From Limonium bicolor (lineage: Eukaryota; Streptophyta; Magnoliopsida; Caryophyllales; Plumbaginaceae), in contig CM041777.1 of the NCBI GenBank assembly GCA_023374045.1, positions 481,283,594 through 481,347,593 on the forward strand: a stretch of DNA of 64,000 bases. The letters are read 5' to 3'. The position numbers were made by a program, and so were the translations under genes. Shown here piece by piece: positions 58,989-64,000 of the stretch. How positions within the stretch are numbered: the stretch's first letter is position 1; each line of letters opens with the position of its first letter. A model generated the notes under the pieces. The model worked only from the letters and a program-made list of their open reading frames with translations, was not told where the DNA came from and made no database searches.

Positions 58989-61900
58989 GATTAGATCTGG
59001 GGAGTTTAAGTTGGTTATGAGTTTTAATATTTCCAGAATTAAACCCTAACTTGTTGAATTAATTTAAATACCTTCCCGAATGTATTTTGACTTGAACTTT
59101 TAACCATAGATTCCTTATTAAATCTAGTTTATTTTGATGTAAATTATTATGGTTTTGGAGTTTTTAAACGTAAGTTATGATTTTTGCAAGTTACGGGTTT
59201 TCTAGAATTATTTGGTTAATTTAAAAAGATATTTTTATGAAATAAAAATTTTATAATATGTCTAAAATGTTATAGTTGATATATACTTAATTTGGAATTT
59301 TTGGACAAGAGGAAATAGGTTTAAAAATTGTATTTCTAAGGTTTTTCATAAGTTACCTTATAATATAAGGTTTTTAATGTAACCAAAAATTAAAGTATAG
59401 ATGATTAATAAACTTTATAGGTTGGGGAAAGTATAATAAGACTAAACTAACATTTAGTACAGGATGTTTATAAATATTTTTAGGTATAAACTTTTAAGTG
59501 AGGTAAATATATATGTATATATATATACATATATATAAAAGAAATAAAATAGTAACTTAGGTTAAATCAAGGAACTAAATTAATCTACATTTATATTAAT
59601 TATGTAATATGGTAGTTAATATACTTAATTGAAACTAAGGAAAATACTTTATTTTATAAACCTTATTTTAGATGTAGATATGTGTTAAAGTTAATATAAA
59701 TAATTAAATGCAATAAAGCTACATAAAGAATGTCTTGAATAAATCCTGGTATACATATACGATAAATAAATAAATAAAAGACATTAATACCTTAAGGAAA
59801 TATAATACGAAGGAATTAGTAAGTTAAACTAAACCTCTACATAATACTAGAAGAAGAATATTATATGAGGTGGTATAAAATTACAGTTATGTATTAGGCT
59901 TAAAGAGTTACCTTTGAATTTCCAAGGTTTATTTATAAACCATATTTAAAATACATGTATATATTATTTGTCAATGACCAGAATGTAAATCTAAAATTGG
60001 GATTAAGTAATTAATAAGTTAAAACTTAGGAAAGATTGTGATTAGATTACATAAAATGTTACACAAATAGATCTTATTCTATAATTAATGATAAACAAAT
60101 GTAGTACGTTTACATCTAAATGTGAGGTGGATTGGTAAGTCTAGATTTAATCATTTCTTAACATTTATGGTATGGAAATATAGCTTAATGTTTTAAGATA
60201 AAATCATTAAAAAGGATTATGATATAAAACGATATTAAACTATGATTTGGAAATCTATCTAAATAATAATCCTTAAGTTTCTTGGCATTAGATAAGCCAT
60301 ATGAAATACATTTATAACATTTATTACCAATACTTAGGATGTGAGTTTACAATTAAGTGAGGTATTTAGTAGTTAGAATTTATAGAAGGTTTATAAATAG
60401 GAATTAGATACTTAAAACCTTAAAACCTTTAGTTAGATGAAACTAGGTTATATAAGAGATCATATTGATCTACTTTACAACATTGAAAATATTAATATAT
60501 CATTTGAATATATGGTATGGGGATTTTTCCAGAATATATTATCTTATTACATAATTAACAATTTCACTTAAGAATCAGGGTTTAACTCTTAGATAAATTT
60601 TACCTTATGTTGATATGTGATGCTTACCCTAAAACATAATAAAGGGGATTAATTTATTAAGTTAGTCCTTTGAGACCTTAGGTTTTGTAAATAATTTAAA
60701 ACGTATTTAAGACTTAAGTTTATTGAGGTTTAGTACAAAATAGTTATACATAGTCTATGGAGGGAATGTGTGTAAAAATAAAACGTTTAGGAAATTAAAT
60801 GTAAGCAAGAATACATAAAAGGTTATCTTAAAACACCTTATTATATAGTTAATGATAAAGTAAATAATGTATCTCGTGAGTACTAAATGTAAGAGTTCGA
60901 TAAGTCTAAGTTAATAATAATATAGTTATTTCAATATGAGAGGTAATTCAACATCTTATGACAAGATTATTAGACGGTTATAATAGGAAGTCATTCTGAA
61001 CTAAGGATATGATAATTGAGTTTAGTGGCTCAATTAAGTTATAATAAAATGTATCTACAACATTATGATTCCAATATGCAAGATGTAGATCTTAATTAAG
61101 TTAAGGAAAGACTTAATCATAATGGGTTATCTAGTAGATATTGTTTAAATACATAATCTTTACATTGTGAGATAATAGTATAGTATTCTGAGATGAATCC
61201 ATCATAGGTCATAATACAATGTTTATTCTAAACCAATAATAAAGGTATTGAGCTTAGGATTATTATTGAAATTCTTAGATTTAATTATATAATATAAACA
61301 CATTTATGATATAAAGGTTTCAGAAGTCTTGAATGTGGGGATTGTGGCTAAATATGAATTAAGTGGATAGGAGTGGATAGTTAGCGGGTGTTAATAAAAT
61401 ACATTCCTTGATCCTACAACCTTGGGCTATACAACCTTCTAAAATAAGTCAAAGGTTATATATAACATTTAAGCGAGGGCTTATAAGATAATTGAGATTT
61501 GGAAATAAGAGAGGGGTTTATTTAAGTTTAACTTAGGGTACAGGTTATTGATAGTAAATTATCTTCAATGTTCCTCAGAGAATTGTTGAATGTTTGCACG
61601 AGTTTACTAGAACTGCTACGGCGTTGACCAGGTACGATTTCTCGTACTCAGATACTTTTGCTAATTGGCTTTATGGAATGTTTTGGAAAACGCTAACTGA
61701 GCTTGAATGAATTTCAAAAGGAAACTGTGTGTATGACTAACTCAGCTTGTGTGACTAACTGAGCCTTGAATGTGAAACTTACATGGGTATTGGTTCCTTC
61801 TATTTGGTTATCCCGTTAGACATTAACTGCTTAGGGTTTACGCTTCTGCACTCTGTAGGACTGAGTGTTTTGGTATTGCTCTGGGTAGTTAGTGATCTAG

Positions 61901-62013
61901 TGGGAATGTGGAGAAGGTCAATTTTGGTAATTCTTCTTTTGACTCTGGATATCGTTTCATCCATGAGCTGGGTCTTGATGTTTCGACGTGCGCGCGTCTT
62001 CAATGGTAACAGT

Positions 62014-62230
62014 GAGGGGCTGTATATCCCCTATCCTTAGTGGACGTAGTAGACAGAGAGGGGCTGTATATCCCCTGTCCCAAAAGGGACGTAGTAGACA
62101 GAGAGGGGTTGTATATCCCCTGTCCTTAGTGGACGTAGTTAACAGAGAGGGGCTGTATATCCCCTGTCCTTAGTGGACGTAGTAAACAGTGAGGGGTTGT
62201 ATATCCCCTATCCTAAAAGGACGTACTTGG
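62014..62230 (+). repeat. 44-45 bp tandem repeat, 5 copies, each with a hairpin
   Basis: Units start at 62014, 62058, 62103, 62147 and 62191. Each contains AGGGG-CTGTATAT-CCCCT and a GGACGTAGTA tail. The second loop base varies (C or T) while the stem is invariant. About 0.7-0.9 kb before the LTR end, similar to the array position in the RT7 LTR. Confidence 0.88.
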
Positions 62231-62644
62231 CGGTGGGGGCCATCTCTCCCAGTTGAATTTATTCCACTCTTGAGTATATTTTGTCTATGGGATTCAGCTT
62301 TCTGAAATGGTGGGGACATAAACTGTCTACCACGGGTTATGGGTATTCATATCATTCCTAGTCCTTTGTGACTACCTAAGTCTTTCTATTCTTAACCAGA
62401 ATTGGTTCTAACATCAATAATGGATGCTTACTAACTATATGGTGTGACTTCTTAAGTGGTTGACTTGGTTCTTTGTCTCTATCCTTATCTTGTTCTCTCT
62501 TCTCTTTGATTGATTGTTTTGAAGTGCCTCCTTTCCCTGTTTTACTTTCAAGAGTTTGATTTCAAGTTACTGTTTATTTTGAAGAGTTATGTTTTAAACT
62601 TTTGCTTTGGAGAATTGTACCAGTTCCATTCCAGGGAACTGACT

Positions 62645-62686
62645 CACCCCTCTCGGGGTGGGCTGCTTGGTTTCATCTTACAGGTA
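62645..62686 (+). promoter_or_regulatory. Conserved LTR module in the solo LTR
   Basis: CACCCC-TCTC-GGGGTG (62645-62660) followed by ATCTTACAG|GTAC (62675-62686). Stem letters differ from other families but pair fully. Confidence 0.5.
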
Positions 62687-64000
62687 CAAATTGATTTACA
62701 GGTGGCCACGAAGAGCATGAGTGATTGGGTTGGGATTAGGTTTATGGAGGGTGAATGTATTTTATTATTGTTATGTTTATGTTAAGTTTTCTCGAAGTTC
62801 AGACCGTAACCTAGTTAATTGTAATGGTAGTAGTTGGTGAGGTTGGTACCAGGTGTTTGGAGCCCGATGGTCTGTAGCACCTTTAGTTTATTTTCCGTTG
62901 TTGTTTTATTATTATAGGGGTGTTACATATACGAACGGTACTGTTATCGTTCAACAGTAATAATAATAAAGCAGCATTAATACACAACTCAAGCATATTA
63001 ATTCACACAAGTAGACATTCAATCTTAACACAGATTTTCACACAATGTCTGAACTGGGGAAATCCTCAGAGACAATCAAGCCACATAAATAACATACTGT
63101 GCACCGGGATTATAAGACCGTGGAGTATGAATCAGCTAAATCCTCTGGCGATCCTCGAGACGCCTCTAACAATCTAATAATATGCATCACACTATGCATC
63201 AGCATCTCATACTAACAATACACTACGACACCCCGTACCGCTACTAATCCACCCCGGTTTATTCCCCGTTGTTAGCTGATAACGTTTGTCGGGTTTTCGG
63301 TTTAACTCGGGATTAGGAAAAACGCTATATTACATGCGTAGTTACTTCGTATATAATAATATACTTAACCTTAAACGTTTGTTATCGCATGTAATTCAAT
63401 ACACATTTGTATGTTATATAGTTTGTCACTATATTGCATGTATAATCTTAATCATATATTATACATCTCACCTTAGTATTTATTTTCCTAAGGTTTGTTT
63501 TTCCAAGTTTAATGTAGTATAATTCATGTGTAAAAATACTTTGAATTATATATCCTTATTATTCCATGTATGCTCTTAACATTAGAATTTCCATATCTAA
63601 TGTTTGTAATTCTTTTCTCTTTATCTTATATCATTTTAATTATGATAATACAATAACCATATTATATTTTTCCACACCATAACATATATTTATTTATATA
63701 CATGTATTATGGGTCCATTTATTATATGGTAAACCTTTATAATATATTCATTCTCTTTTAATGAACATTTCTTATATTATAAATGTTATAACCTTTATAA
63801 CATTGAAAACCATATTATAAATTGTTGTTCTAAAATTCTCATTATTTCCAAACAGCACCCATATTCTTAAATATTTACAAAATCCACCACATAATTAATA
63901 TAATGTTATATTATAATTATATAACATATATTATGACATTTATGTCATTAAAACAATTATAACCTATAGTTATAAATTGGTATAAAACACCAAACAGCCC

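Larger units (their letters stand above)
57362..62927 (+). mobile_element. Solo LTR (5.57 kb) with target duplication TATAC
   Basis: Starts TGAAATACCCC, ends GGGGTGTTACA, and is flanked by TATAC at 57357-57361 and 62928-62932. No primer site or polypurine tract, so a solo LTR. Very AT-rich from 59050 to 61330 with nothing recognisable there. Contains a 30-bp terminal palindrome, GC hairpin (58951-58987), the 44-bp tandem repeats and the conserved module (62645-62686). Confidence 0.9.
55890..64000 (-). mobile_element. RT7 5' LTR, split by a solo LTR and running off the window
   Basis: 55890-57361 matches 40634-42066 and 62933-64000 matches 42066-43130 of the 3' LTR. A small local duplication or rearrangement is seen at 56039-56080, where CAGCAAGAATCTAAACAATTGA is repeated. 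The window ends inside the LTR. Confidence 0.88.

Overview
This window looks like heterochromatic or intergenic DNA from a large, repeat-rich plant genome, most likely a flowering plant. It is AT-rich and holds no recognisable host gene, tRNA or rRNA. Nearly every base belongs to nested, decaying LTR retrotransposons. Most are of one superfamily: LTRs of about 3.9-5.6 kb that begin TGAAATACCCC and end GGTGTTACA, an initiator-Met-tRNA primer site (TGGTATCAGAGC) and a TTTAAGGGGG polypurine tract. One copy has a chromodomain after integrase, which fits the Tekay/Del branch of Ty3/gypsy chromoviruses. One block (34557-40633) is of the Tat/Ogre type, with a tRNA-Arg-like primer site. The species cannot be named from this sequence.

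Layout. RT1 (1-6289, plus strand) is the 3' part of a non-coding element: internal region, PPT and 3' LTR. It sits in LTR2 (6290-8793, plus), which in turn lies against LTR3 (8794-10123, minus), an old fragment of the RT7 family. RT4 (10124-24401, minus) is the only element with coding sequence: 3' LTR, integrase-chromodomain, RNase H, reverse transcriptase, protease, an AlkB-type dioxygenase, zinc-knuckle and capsid Gag, primer site and 5' LTR. RT5 (24402-34556, minus) has a truncated 3' LTR, a 4.9 kb non-coding internal region and an intact 5' LTR. Tat6 (34557-40633, plus) is a non-coding Tat/Ogre derivative followed by a second, cut-off Tat-like LTR. RT7 (40634-64000 and beyond, minus) is another large non-coding element. 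Its 3' LTR carries a solo LTR (43880-48491, target duplication CTTAT) and its 5' LTR carries another (57362-62927, target duplication TATAC).

The main find is in RT4. Between the Gag zinc knuckles and the protease lies a nearly complete AlkB-family 2-oxoglutarate/Fe(II) dioxygenase with all metal and co-substrate residues present. It is not simply adjacent to Gag. Three short AT-rich GT...AG segments interrupt the Gag-AlkB region, and removing the second and third keeps the reading frame, so a spliced RNA would encode a Gag protein ending in a nucleic-acid demethylase-like domain. Protease to integrase would be expressed separately. The whole coding region is broken by single-base indels, so this copy is probably dead, or the assembly is indel-prone.

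A second theme is RNA or DNA structure. The elements carry family-specific arrays of very short hairpins (4-6 bp stems, usually 6-nt loops) just upstream of the 3' LTR or inside the LTR. Stems differ between copies by paired changes. There are also GC-rich perfect hairpins in mid-LTR, a conserved 15-bp hairpin near the LTR start, a GC hairpin followed by CAG|GTA near the LTR end, a hairpin around the primer site with an invariant AGTA loop, and a conserved 20-nt palindrome downstream of the primer site. These recur in elements whose other sequence has diverged, which suggests selection on structure.
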